Part shown: positions 10,586 to 23,301 of the stretch, piece after piece | Numbering within the stretch: the first letter of the stretch is position 1 | Layout of the letters: each line of letters starts with the position of its first letter | NCBI GenBank assembly: GCA_002917075.1 | Contig: NTMA01000060.1 | Span: 124,001-188,000 of the forward strand | Reading direction: 5' to 3' | From: Hawksworthiomyces lignivorus | Taxonomy: Eukaryota > Ascomycota > Sordariomycetes > Ophiostomatales > Ophiostomataceae | DNA length: 64,000 nt | Made by a program: the position numbers and the translations under genes | The notes under the pieces: generated by a model | Told to the model about the DNA's origin: nothing | Database searches by the model: none | Seen by the model: the letters and a program-made list of their open reading frames with translations, nothing else

Positions 10586-12622
10586 ATGTCTGACTGCAGT
10601 GCCTTTGCGATTAGAACAAAAATGCGTCTAGCATTATCTAGAGGTTGTACACTGTCTCCGTGGAGAGGGTGCAGGCCCATTACGGCTGCGGCATCTCTGC
10701 CCGCTACACAGTGGATCTCAGGAAACAGCGTCCGTTTCTCGAACCAGCCCAGCAAGCAGAGGAGACATGCCGCTGTTACGCGAATCAATCCTTTGTGCAC
10801 TACTCTTCCAAGAATGCGGCATCTGGAAACAGCATCGAGCCCTCCATGTTGCTGCTGCTTCTCGTCCTCAGCAAACTCTCTCCGAGATGATGGAACTGCT
10901 AAGATTGGAGCCACAAGTAAAGAGCAGAGCACAACGTCAACTGCCACGGATAGCAGCAATAGCGGTGGCGAGAGTATAGGCCGCAAAATGCTCGAATCTG
11001 CGGCAACATCTCTTGCATCGATTGTAATGCTTGGTGTCGGCTTCGGTCTTGCTGGGTACGGCTACCATCGATACTACAAGTACCATGTCCTTCGCAAGAT
11101 GACACTAGCGTTTGATCCTGGCGACCCTGTTCTCGATCTTGCAGCTATGGGCCGTGGTGTCCCCCGACATATCGCCGCAACTAGGACGAGGAATATTAAC
11201 GACCCCGGCGCTGCAGAAAGCGACGATGATGATGACGCCGGCCGCCACCATCATTATACGGGCAACTACTGGATCGAGCGTCCCGAGCAGGAGCATGTCA
11301 ATGCCATTGTGTCTGGCAAGGAAGTTGGCCACTACCATCTGTTCATTGGTGAGAAGGGCACCGGCAAGAGCAGCATGCAGATGGAAGCGATGGCCCAGAT
11401 TGACGCTGAGGGCGTCGCCATGTTCGACGCGCACGCCGACCTGGAAATCTTTCGCATCCGCCTCGGCAAGGCGCTCAACTACGAGTTCAATGAAGACTAC
11501 ATCGGCGGGTATTTTAGCGAGCGCGGCCCACGGGAAAGCACCGCACTGCTGGACATTGAGCGCGCGCTCAACAAGCTGGAAAAAGTCGCTCTGCGGCGGC
11601 GGGACGCGACGCGGAAGGGCCGCCCGCTCCGCCCGCTAGTCGTGATCATCAACCAGATGCACTTGATCCGCGACGACGAGGATGGTCGAGACCTAATCGA
11701 GCTTCTGCAGCAGCGGGCGGAACAGTGGGCCGCGGCCAAGCTGGTGACCATCGTGTTCAACAGCGACGACTACTGGATCTACGAGCGGCTCAAGCAGCTC
11801 GCCGCCCGGCTGGAGGTGCACAGCATCCAGGATCTGGGCCGCGGCCAAGCCATGGCGACGCTGCAGCGCTACCGCTGGCGGTACTTTGGCGAAGAGGTCA
11901 GCGACGAGACGGCCTCCGCCGTATACGACCGCGTCGGCGGCCGGCTCACGTTTTTGAACCGCGTCGCCCGCAGCAAGGACATGCTGGAGACGTGCCGGCG
12001 CATCGTTGAGATAGAGAAGACGTGGTTCCTGAATCAGTGCTGGATTCTGGGTGCCACAATGGACGATGATGTCATGGACCAGCAAAAATGGGCTGCCGCA
12101 GCCATGGTCCTCGCTCAGGCGCTCGTCGACAAGGAAAACAAAGAGCGTGAGGAAGAGAAAGAGCAGCAGCAGAAGCAGGGACATATGGGTTCCATAGACA
12201 CAGCACGAGAACGCGCTCTGCCATCGTTCGCTCTGCACGAGGCACAGCAGATTATGACCCGTGCCGATTTCATCCGAGAGATGGATCGGCGTAATCTCTT
12301 TACCATCACCAGCACTGCGCAAGTGAGAGCTGTGTCGGTGCCGATGCAGGAAGCCCTGCGGCAGATCTGCAGTAAGCCTGGATTCCGAGATTATTTGAAC
12401 GAGACAGTGCAGCGGATTGCCGATATAGAGAGCTTAGGCCGCACGCGAGAGCTTGTGGCCAAGGATCTGGTGCTGGGCGGGCGGTATGAGGTCAAGGCTG
12501 CGTCATCATTTAGGAGCGACTATGACGGCACACAAAAGAAGGAGATCCGGTTCCGTGGCTGGAGTCCACATGAGAGGCCGCCGAGAGACCCACCGGATCC
12601 GGAGGAAGGGAAGGAGGTGTGA
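10586..12622 (+). CDS. Membrane-anchored P-loop ATPase, probably mitochondrial
   Basis: Single-exon protein of 678 aa. The N-terminus is rich in Arg, Ser and Ala with few acidic residues, as in mitochondrial presequences; an internal ATG at codon 13 is an alternative start. One transmembrane segment lies at ~139-160 (IVMLGVGFGLAGYGYHRYY). The ATPase domain starts near 225, with Walker A GEKGTGKS at 255-262 and a Walker B-like strand LVVIINQMH at ~351-359, where Asn stands at the usual acidic position. Aromatic and charged helices follow to ~480, then a Lys/Glu/Gln-rich linker and a C-terminal helical part. This layout fits the AAA/ORC-like P-loop NTPases found across filamentous fungi; no specific substrate is known to me. 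GC content rises in 11300-12000 compared with the flanks, as is usual for coding DNA here. Confidence 0.85.
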   Translation: MSDCSAFAIRTKMRLALSRGCTLSPWRGCRPITAAASLPATQWISGNSVRFSNQPSKQRRHAAVTRINPLCTTLPRMRHLETASSPPCCCCFSSSANSLRDDGTAKIGATSKEQSTTSTATDSSNSGGESIGRKMLESAATSLASIVMLGVGFGLAGYGYHRYYKYHVLRKMTLAFDPGDPVLDLAAMGRGVPRHIAATRTRNINDPGAAESDDDDDAGRHHHYTGNYWIERPEQEHVNAIVSGKEVGHYHLFIGEKGTGKSSMQMEAMAQIDAEGVAMFDAHADLEIFRIRLGKALNYEFNEDYIGGYFSERGPRESTALLDIERALNKLEKVALRRRDATRKGRPLRPLVVIINQMHLIRDDEDGRDLIELLQQRAEQWAAAKLVTIVFNSDDYWIYERLKQLAARLEVHSIQDLGRGQAMATLQRYRWRYFGEEVSDETASAVYDRVGGRLTFLNRVARSKDMLETCRRIVEIEKTWFLNQCWILGATMDDDVMDQQKWAAAAMVLAQALVDKENKEREEEKEQQQKQGHMGSIDTARERALPSFALHEAQQIMTRADFIREMDRRNLFTITSTAQVRAVSVPMQEALRQICSKPGFRDYLNETVQRIADIESLGRTRELVAKDLVLGGRYEVKAASSFRSDYDGTQKKEIRFRGWSPHERPPRDPPDPEEGKEV

Positions 12623-15600
12623 TCTGGGAGATGGCACAAAGAGCCTCTTGATATACGATTGGGAAGATACTTCACGTCCCACATTTAATTGCGTTAAAAT
12701 TTCCGTTTCTTTTGTTGTTTTTTTTCTTTTGTTTTTTTGGATACCTCGAGTCTTCTCTAGTTCCACAATTAAAGCCAACCACATGGCAGCAAAGCTTGCG
12801 GCGCAAGATAAACGGTAAGGTGTGCAGCAGAGAAGTAAAAGTACAAAGAATGAAGATGTGTATAAACTTGGAAGGCATCATCAGCCAGGCAGCATTTCGG
12901 CTAGCTCTTCAGAATTCATCAGACACACTAAAGATCGGTGGTTATTACATGTATCTATAAATTCTAAAAGAAGGAAGCCGCTTCTATACTTACGCCGCAA
13001 ATGTTACGATATGCACCAAAATCCTGAGCATAGAGGATGGGTGATCACACTTTTCTCAATTTTGAATGGACGTAATTGTGTTCTCCATTTAATTTATTGG
13101 GCTTTTGCGTTGATTTTTCTCGCATCTGGAGCACCAGGTCCTCTGGTCTCGTCACATCGCTTGTGCCAATGATTCTCATCATGTAGGCTCTGGAATGGAA
13201 CTATATACCGGTGTGAATCTGACCTTGGGCGAGGGTCGCAGAATGTGCGCTAATCACCCTTCATGAGCCACGGCAAGTCATGTCACTAAGGTAGCATGAA
13301 GTACTTTTGTAGTGCCTTAGCTCCCCCTTCCTGTGTCTCGTTTTAACCCCACCATGTTACGATTGAATACCTGTGTAGACGGCCATGTCGCACGCCATAT
13401 TAAAACTTATATTCTTCAAGACTCCAATTTCCTAAAACGAGACGGTCTTGGAAACTATTTTAGATGACAGAAAGGGAAAACCAAGAAAATCGGAACGGGA
13501 ACTAGACAATTAGAACGTCCAAGTTTGATCTCTAGCGCAAGACAAGGCCCGTAAAGAGGTAGATTTTCCACAAGACGGACATGTTCAGAAGGTCATGTGA
13601 ACCACCATGTTGCACACCCACTTCAACTACTTGTGCGACGGTCGGAATACTTTAGTAGGAACGTGGACGGTAAAATGTCGGTGAATGGAGTGACTTCATT
13701 CAGAGACGTACTCTTAAAAAAGAAAGAGTTGCATCTGCTCCAAGGTATGTAAGGGAGCGCCACAAACAAGCGAGCTGAAAAATAGGGGGTGTTTCCAGAG
13801 CTGAGTGTCGTCAATGAATTACATGGAATGAAAAATGGGCGGAGGCGCTTTTGCTAGAATACAGGGATTTGATTTTCATAAAGAATCCGTGCATCTCATG
13901 TAAATAATCCTCACGTAAAGTTTCGCCTCGTTGTCCAAAAATCATCTAAGGGATAATCAAGGGACTTGAGTTGCGATCTAAATCAATCGAAGAACATGTG
14001 CTTCTGGGACATTAGTCCGGAGTAATCGGTTCCTATATTCCAGAGGACTTTTTTTGGACAAAAAAAGTGGTACGGGGCACGAAGAAAACGTATATCACAT
14101 CTGCGTTTATTTCTTTTTTGTCATGTTTAGTCGCAGAATTCACCGATCATGGAGAAAACAGGAAAAAAGAAAAATAGACTGAAAACCGACACCGAGAAGT
14201 TTCAGAGTCTGTGCTTCCAAGACACTGGAGAGAAAGAAAAGCTGCCATATAATTTGCACATTTTTCGAACGCAAGGATTATTTTGACTCTTCTTCAGCCT
14301 CACATCCTTTATTTTGTTGTAAATCTCAGACCTTGAAGACTCACTTCGCTCCTAAGGATTTGTCTCCTGCTGACCATACCTGTGCGTTTTCCCTTCAGCT
14401 CGGCCAATAGTTAGGCCATTGAACAAGGATGTTTATTGCTCTGTTTCGACACGACACACAAGAGTCGATCGCGGAGTGAAAGTCCCGATGTTTAATATTA
14501 TATTTCCACTTGAAAAAGGCGCTTGAATGAAAAGGGCCATTGAGCACAAGACCATATGCACAAACGATAATACATCTTGTTCTTCACCCGTCATTTCCTC
14601 TTCTGCTTTCTTTCCTAGTTGCAAGACCGAACCAGGCGTCTTCTCTCGAACATTCGCATACATGGGCTAGCATAGCGTGTGCTCGTGCGCCATAACGCCT
14701 TAGTTGCCTACTCTCTCCTGGAAACGAGCAACTCCTTTCTTGCCCAATATCCTAGGGAGACTGCCAGCAGCCAAGAACACAAGGCATGGGGGTAGAGGAG
14801 AGATAATCCTCTAAGGAAATCTGTTACGTATCCACAAGCTAACCTTGCTTTCTTCAATTACCTGATCGTCTTGTGCGGGGGGAGGGGATGACGCCAAAAC
14901 TGTAAACGGGTATTAAAACGCATATTTCTCCATCAACGAAAGTTGTATGTCTACAATACGTTGGAGAAGGGTTTTTGTTTTATGTAAAGCCAACAGCATC
15001 GGATGAGAAACTAAGCATAAGGCGGAAGTTTCCGCACTCCGTAGACTTGGAACTCTCAAATACTACTTACACTGTCGGGAATACGTCTTCTCCCACACAT
15101 ATCTATTTATTTTCTCATGCCTTCCTATTTAATATCTAGATGTTGCCCTCAAGGCACACAGCGCGAAGCAAGGGGAAAAGGGCAGCTGTCTACGCAAACA
15201 ATTTTGTGCCCTATTCCATTAGTAGTAGATTTATTCAGGAAGTTAAGAAGAAAGCAATGCCCTGGTGCCGAATTTGATCCTGGTTTGGATTGTCGATATG
15301 TCTCTTGGCGAGCGTTGTGAACTTGGAAGGGGACCACAAGAAAGCAAGCCACAGCGGAGAAACTAATGATGACACAGAGATAGTGTCCTGTGTACGAGTA
15401 GAAGTAAATTAGCTGGGAACTCCTATAGCGCGCATCACTCCGCATAAGTGTGCACCAAAACGCGTTGAGACACTCCATGGTACACAGTCCGTGGGCACTG
15501 CATAACATGCAAGCATGTAGTAGGAGAGCTGTTTTGATTCAGGTAGGCAAAGGTGCCGGGAATCAGTTGCAGAACCGTATGTGATCTGCACGGCTGGTAT

Positions 15601-18600
15601 TCGTAGCTACAGGCATTCGTAGAGTTAGCGGCAAAAGAAGGTGGCCATAGTGTGGGAGCTCGGTGTTAGTGAGATGCAAGTCGCATCGATCCCAGTATGG
15701 CGGATTGGGTAATCCTCACAGCCTGGAAATATGCAGCAAGCCCCGGCCACCCCTCCCAAGACAGACCCCCAAAAGAAAACAGTATCAAATTACGCACTTG
15801 AAATGGAGATTGTGCCGTATTGACATGAAGACACCCTCTTCTAGTCAATAGACCCTCTTCTAAATGACAGCATTAGACCGAGATGCTGTGCCCGCCAACT
15901 CCGACTTCTAGGCGATGCTTGACTCTCTTACTCGTCCATATTCAAAGAATGACAGGCACAGAATTTAACACGCCCACTATACTTAGCAACGGCATGAAGG
16001 TGCCAAAAGAGGGAGGTTAGGGCAGTATAATGTTTCAGGGAAGTAAATCTGGTTGCTGTTTAAATCATCTTCTAGCCTTCTCTCTGAAGAAACAACTGTC
16101 TGAAATTGATTTTCATCTGCTTCACTTCATATTCCCTCTTCTCCGCACAGCTGATCTGATATCACTGTCGGTTGAGATGTGTAATGTGTACTCTGTACCA
16201 ACTATACTTCATAGGCCAATTGCTTCAATTTTTTTATTATTATTTTAAATTCGGACGGCTGAGTTCGTTTGCGAAAAGTACTCCGTCTGGCGTTGTTTTG
16301 CTAGTCCAACATTGTAAGCTATGTAGCAGCCCTAGTTCGCAGTGCCCTGCATCTGGGATAGCCAACGACTGTCATACTAATCGAGCTTGTAAGCTATGAT
16401 TTGTGAATGGCTGGCAGTAACAGGGGTACCATGTTGACTCCGTGTGCCGGGGAAAAGAAGGAGGGTGGAAGTCACAATGCTACATGGCTGACGTTCCAGC
16501 TTATTGGGTGGGATTCCCTTTTTGGCAAACCGAAAAGGGCTTGCCATGAAAAAGGGGCAATGATGGGAAGATTTCTTGTTTGCTGAATGAGGACGCGGAA
16601 CGAGATTAACGGGAATGGATGTTGGGCGGACTGCCACGAGGTGCAAAAAATGAAGCAGTAAAAGACGGAATTCAAAACCCCCGACGAAAAGAAATGTACT
16701 TGCGAAGAAAATTACAATTTTCATTCTGTATAGCGAGGATGCAGAGCACTAATATCTATCGCCAAGGTAGCCATGCAGCGATGAAAAGGCATTTTAAGTG
16801 GGTTCCGCGGATCCTGTGGATATCTGCATAGTAGCGCCGGCCTAGAGATGGCATTCTGACGTTTATCTTCGAGGACAAAGATGGGCGGGATATGTGTTTT
16901 GCGTTGGCTCTTGGTCTGCAATATATCGCAGCGGAGGAAGGGCAACTTGGCAAGAAAAGCATTTTGGGGGGAGGCACTCAAAGTATGTGTACATGATTTG
17001 GGCAGCGTAGCATCAAGTGCTATTGATCTCCTCACTGCCAGCCAGGATTGAAGGATTAATACCGTGCTTGCAAGCACTCTCTTCCTTTCATTTCTGCTGC
17101 TGTGTTCGCCTGGTCGGTGGCCTTCTCGGCGATGCATTCCCCGCCTCGGGATTAGATTGGCTACACACTTCATGGAAGTATTTCACTCGCATGTAAGCGA
17201 AAATAAATTTAGTGTGGGGTATGGATCGATGGCTGGTGGAAGATTGCCTTGAGTGTCAACTTTTTCCTGGTTCCCTATCAGACATCCGTCGACATCATTG
17301 CATGGTACTGTATGTCGGCGTCAAGGAAGTCGACCCAGAAACGGCGATATTTGGGCAAGGAAACAGAAGAAATATTGGCGGCACCCCCACGCTCGGAAGG
17401 GTCCATTTGAAATTGATTTTCCTGAACTCCATAGTGTTGATGCAATCGTTATTGAACTGGGACGGTAGAAGATCTGATCAAGACTGTACGGCAGGCCCGT
17501 GTTTCCCATATTCTAGAATGTTCACAGGAATGTATTGCTGAGTTGTATTATATAATTTATAGCTTCGCGGGCAGGAGAGGAGTAAAAGGTTCAAGTTCTT
17601 CGCTCATGTACCCCGAAGACAGACTCGATAGAATTTGAGTGGCATTTCATCTTTCTTTTTGCCTAGAAATGGCTGGCCAAGGCTAGCCTCCTCTTCTTGC
17701 CGGTGCATGTTTTCTCGTGTCTCTCTCAATAGCCGAATGCGGTTGAAGGACCCGAGCTCGGTGGTGCTAACAGCGAAAAAAGAAAGTCTTTTTCGGTGGC
17801 TCTGTTCTTGTGTGGTAATCCTTCAAATTCAAGAGGCCCGTTATTAAAAGCAGTCGAACCAACCCAGATCAAGAAAATCAGACTTGGCCAGTCTAGGTAG
17901 GAACTGATTGCTTCGCTGCAGAGCGCCGCATTGTCTTGCTTTGTAAGAGTGATATGTGACAGGATAAATGTGTGGAGAAGTACGGAGTACAATTCTGATG
18001 CCACGATAAGTTGCGTCTTACACGCTCTTACTCACACTAGTTTCTTCTTCGTTAGACAATACTTCGTAAGATGGCATATCATTTTAGCTTTACGGGCTGG
18101 AGAGGGTTTAGGCTGTTAGGTGGGGAAAAGAGAAGGGTCCTGTTTTATTAGTACCCTATTAATTTTTGTTAATTATTCCGCACTCTGGTAGCTTCCAGTT
18201 GATTGAGACGGCACTGACATAGTAAAATGGTAAGGTTTGAAAAGGAGGATTTCGTGAAACACAAAGGTTTTGAATTCTCCAGAAAAAATGAGTTTCGTAG
18301 CAGAAGATATCTATATTGTATATAAGTAAAATAGAAGCCCTCCGTGCATGGCTTTATGATCGGCAGTGTTGACACGTTTATAGACAAGGCACATATCGAA
18401 ATACGCTACCGTGTCTAGCATGATTGCTTTTTGTTTCGTTTTCGAGAGAGATGAACTACCGGGATGGCGTATGTACAAGAAGTTTAGATGCTTTGTGCGA
18501 CTGGCACGATAAGGTACAAATGAGCAATTGAAATGACCTGTACTTTCATGGCTAGAAGAATTGCCATACATTGGCCGTATGGCTAAGTTGCTTCGGCCGA

Positions 18601-21200
18601 TGAAATTGATAGGACAATCAGTGGATGTTACAATCGGCGCACATTTTCTCATCCGAGGTCAGGTTCTATGAAAAAAGGATAGCATGGTACGGAGTACAAG
18701 AACGACATACGTCGTACTGAGAACTGCGTATGGTTTGACATGGTGCGATAGACAAGACAGTGGGTCCAGACTTGAAAAAAAAAAATGACAAGCGACAGCA
18801 GCTTGGCTTAGAATGGTTTGAGATAGGTTTAGCTAATTGGTAGACACGGACTTCTGTGCTCGCACCTTAAATGCCAATGAGCTGCTATAATAATGAAAAA
18901 GCATGTGTTTGTGTCACAATAGCGTATTTACCTCGCGACAGCCGTTGTAGTACTCGATGAAAAAGGTCCAGCTGAACGCTTAAGCATACACAGCGTATAG
19001 GCTGGAGATAATATTCGACCCAAGCTTGTACAATATTGCCTGCCCATTGTCAAACATAGGTGAGAAAACGCTCTTATTTGCAGTCTGTTTTGAGAAGACC
19101 GGGCAGTTGAGTTGGTTGAAGCTTCGCCGCAAGGAGTGATGCGTCAGACCAGCGTCTCCTCTATTATAGGGTGGTTCTTGGATGTGATTATGCCGGATGT
19201 TCTCGAGCTGCGGCACTTATCTGCCCTTTTTGGGTGAAGCAATTAGAATTGATGAGATCTTCTTTCCGAATTGCAGTGAGGCATTTCTGGAACTGTTGGG
19301 TCTTGCCACAGAAGCATCTCAGAAGTGCTCTTTGTTGTTCCCTTGGTCCTTCGTTGTCAGATGCCCAGTCTTGTTTGTCGCGCCATCAATGTATGTTTTC
19401 TCCTGTTGTGGCACCGAGAAAAATCCGGCAAATCCCGCACCACTACCAATCTTGCAAATCTTTGCTAAAACATAGGCTGGCAGCAGCAATCAACGGTTGA
19501 TACGGGCATAGGCTATTCAAGCGGGTCACTTCGTGGCCGGCGGCCGGCTTGGCCTGGTGGAGATGTGAACCGTCATTGACAGCGTAATTCATCTCCGCAC
19601 CTGCTGAACCCCTCTGGCGATGATCTTTGGTAGGAAAAAAAAAAGTGTTTTAATCACGAAATCCGCAGTGGGGAGATAGCGCGCTGCAAGAGTGTTTTCC
19701 AAGGAGTGTTCGACCAGGGGAGCGGAACTGGGTTTGGCGTGCTCGCTCGGTGGATACGAGTACGAGGCAAGAAGGGACGGGCATTCATACGTGTGTTTCT
19801 CGTACGTGATAATGCAACTGCCCCTTCGCCAAGATTTGGACGTTGTCTTACACTTAGCATTTAGTACTGCTATTTTTTTGTAGGCTTATTTTTTTTTTTC
19901 TTTCTTTTTTTTATATTTATTTGTTTTGCCTCCACTACCACCCGCTGCATGGCCGTTTAACTTGTGGTCTGCTTTCATTGGCACAGCAAGGGCTAGTACT
20001 AATGTCTCGCCGGAGTATTACTGGAATGGTGCGGTTTGTTTCTGCAGCAGATTTGGCTTTTTCCTGGTGTTCTTTTTTTCGCGTGCGGGTCCCTCTGCAA
20101 CCTCCTGCAACCCACTGCCACTTGCTGCACGTTGGACCCCAGGTCAATTCGTGCACGGATCATTATGCTGTCTTTGCTGCCACAGTATGACCCACTAGAG
20201 GTTGGCCGTGTGAATTTGGCATGCTAATATGCCTAAACCCGGCCAGGCAAGGTTCGTAGAAATTCCGTGGGCTAAAAGTGAACAGACACGAACGTTTGGG
20301 TGATCGGCTGAGGCAAGGAGGTTATGCAGAGTACTTCGTGCTCAAACGGGATAACTAGTTTTGAGGGTTGTTGGTGAAGCTGTGCATTAAGACGGGAAGG
20401 TGTGACTGGAGGCTTAGCGAAAAGAAGTTGATGGCAGCTGAAAGAAGAGATCAAGAAGCCCGCGAAGTCACGATAGACACGGGATGTTCATCCAGTGTAC
20501 TGCTAACGACGGCCATGTACGCGTAAGTACATGTAAGGCTTATTTTTGGTTTACTACTCATATTAGTGTTGTGCTATTCAGCACCTACGGGCACCAACCG
20601 CAATAGCGCCGCTAGAGTTGACGGCCAAGGGGAAAGGAACGGTCCACGGCCGACGGCTTGCTCTTTTTGCTGGAGCGGACAAGCTCCCTGCCAGAAAGCC
20701 AGGTGAGAACCGACTCGGTGCTGGACAAGAAACATCCTGTCTCCGATGCGGTCCGAAACATCTCGTTTGTCCATGCTGCTCAATTCAGCGTTTTGCAAAA
20801 TATCTGGTTGGGAAAGGACAAGCGATGCGGCGAATCAGACATAGGAAATGCGAGAGCACGCCACTGTGGACGAAAGCTCTGGTTGACAAAATGTCAAATT
20901 TTTTTTTTTGCCTCATCGTAGCTAGCGGCGTAGCAGTTGCAAGGCAGGTTGTGAGGCAAGCACTGCGATTTCGAACTAATCCGATCAGATAAAACAGGAG
21001 AGCAGCTACTGTACATACATATGTTATGTAGATACTATCGCACACCTGCACTCTCTTGGTAAATACGGATACATCATCGCCCTCCGCCCAAGCTCTGCTG
21101 CGCGTCAGCTCACAGACAAAAACATTCCCCTCCACCCCGGAAGGCCTGGTACTAGCCTGCTGGCACAACCTGCGAGATTCGTCTTAGGCCATGCAGCCAA
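12623..21200. other. Long gene-free interval
   Basis: About 8.6 kb with no open frame that looks coding on either strand. Longest frames are ~150 codons and have random-like composition. It contains scattered copies of an ACTCCGT/ACGGAGT motif (15036, 16278, 17980, 18687). I found no tRNA, transposon terminal repeat or tandem array. It could hold a long non-coding RNA or a distal promoter of the regulator at 23302, or diverged remnants I cannot recognise. Confidence 0.4.
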
Positions 21201-23301
21201 GCCCGACCCTGGTTGTTTCTTTCCTCCTGAATTGACTTTCCGGTTGACCTACCCATCCATCGCTTTTTCTATTTTTCTCTGCATCCCACTTGCTTGTCAC
21301 TAAAACTGCGACGTTACTGGCCAATAGCACTCCCTTCCTATTGGCCTGTGGTAATTCATCGTGCCCTTTTTCTCGCTTTCGTCGCTCTGTCGCTCAATCG
21401 CGCTGTCGCTCTGTCGCTTCGCCAGTCTTCTTTTCTCAGTGTCCTTCTACATTTCGGTTCCACTCCCGCCCAGTCCCGTTCTATCCAAGCAGGAATTCCT
21501 CCGTATATCGTGCAATACTCTTGTACGGTTACAACTTGAACAGACATATTCTTTGCGAGAATTGCCTAGCACATTCCCACCCTCCTTTTCGATTTCTCCT
21601 CTGTACAACCCCCCTCCTTTTGTTCTCTGTTTTTGCTTCTTTTCAACCCCCCTTCCTCTTCTCCCCCCCTTCGCTCCTAAACGTACTTTGCTGTTCATTT
21701 TCGTTTTCCCTTCTTGATTCCTTGCTGGTCGTAAGGGCTTCCCGTCTCGCCTTGCCTTGCCTTGCCCTTTACAAGCATTTCCCCCCAAATCTCCCGCCCC
21801 CACACCTCCTTCAGCATCGACTCCACAAAGGTCTTGCTTGCACACCCTCCTCCTGCTCGTCTTGTTTCTTCAGTGCGATCCAATCCATCCTTTTTCTCTC
21901 GTCCACTTGCGTCCCCTTCAAGCCTCCTGGAGCTAATTATTTTCCCAGCTCATGGCATCTGAACTGGACCTTCCATTCCCTGTCTGAACTGACGACGCAC
22001 CTCTGCTCCATTGAGCCAGGACTCTTCTCTCCACCTTGTCGTTTGTGGTCCCTCCTTTTCGCTCCGTTACTCGCTACTTTCTGCCCACCATATCCCCCCC
22101 ATCTAAAACCCCCGCCCAGTCTCCCAATTTTGTTGCCTGGCTTCTTCCACTTTTCTCCATGTTGCTCTACTAGCTCTTGCTACGTCGTATGCTTCTTCTG
22201 GTCGTTTGGGTAATACTCCGTACTCTGTGACCTGTGCATCTTACTCGCTGCATACATATGGATGTGCAGCCCCGCCGTCGTGTATTCTTTCTTACCTTTT
22301 CTTTCTTTCCCTTCGTTGTATGCTTCGTTTAAGAGCATCTCACGATTGAACAAGACGAGACAACAACAGCGGTCAGCTATTGTGGCTCTTCCTTACGGGA
22401 TCTGTCGGCTTCTGCCTCTTTCTTGAGTCTGAACTGACCCCTGAGAGTTTTCATCATGTCAATTCTCATCCACACGTGCGGATCATTTTGAGAACTTCGA
22501 CCATTGCTCGCGAGGCTGTCTGCGGTTTGACGTCGCTGACACCACCGGCCGTTGTTTCCTGGTCCGACCTCATTTGAAGTAACAGCTATACCTGCCGGCT
22601 TTGTGTGCTGAATAAATCACTGTCTCCCTCACGCAGCACGTCTTTCGACCGGCGCTCTCAACCCCGACGCTCGATATCTTCAGTCTCGCTCTCCTATCTA
22701 CCACTGACAGTCTACTTCTGTTGACCATCTCTATCCCTCAGACATTCTGTTCAGTTGCCTTGCAACCAGTATCTACGCGTGCTCCGTACTCTTCACCTCC
22801 TCTCCCACGCCCCCCAAAATCTGTCTTGCCTGACTCTGTTTCCCCTTACAACCTTTTCCCCCACCCTCCCACTTCCGCACTTCCCCCGGCCGGTTGTGCA
22901 CAAACACCCCGAACAAACCCAACCATCGCCAACTGAACGACAGCTTTGGTCGCATCTCATTTTCTCAGCTTCTCCACATTCCATGCACGACGATTAGCCT
23001 ACGTACCTATCCTATGGCTCAGTGGTGAAGATATCTGATCGACAAACCAACCACAGGTGCTTTGTCTGAGACAAGATATTTCTGTAGTATCTCCCAAATT
23101 CCTCCTCTCTTTTCACCCCCTGTTCCGTTAGAAACAGGTCCAAGGTCTTCCCTTGTTACCTCTCTTATCCCATTATTATCCTGACCACCCATTATCCCCT
23201 TTCCTCATCCGGCATCCTATTTGTATCTCCGACATCCCCGCCAACTTTACCAACCTACTTGCTCCTTTCCCCTGTTGGCATGCCGTCGTTAGTGACGAGC
23301 C
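21201..23301 (+). promoter_or_regulatory. Pyrimidine-rich promoter and long 5' leader of the Zn2Cys6 gene
   Basis: About 2 kb immediately upstream of the regulator start is strikingly C/T-rich on the plus strand, with long CCCC/TTTT tracts around 21560-22150 and 22780-22900. Such tracts typify promoters and long leaders of regulatory genes in filamentous fungi. Several ATG triplets occur (for example at ~21954 and ~22258), so upstream open frames may limit translation if the leader is transcribed. The 307-codon open frame from 21290 begins at TTG and has leader-like composition. It is not a gene. Confidence 0.5.

Noticed and set aside
21290..22213. 307-codon open frame on the plus strand
   Set aside because: It starts at TTG and its composition (Ser, Pro, Leu, Phe, Cys) is what any C/T-rich tract gives. 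It fits leader DNA of the regulator downstream.
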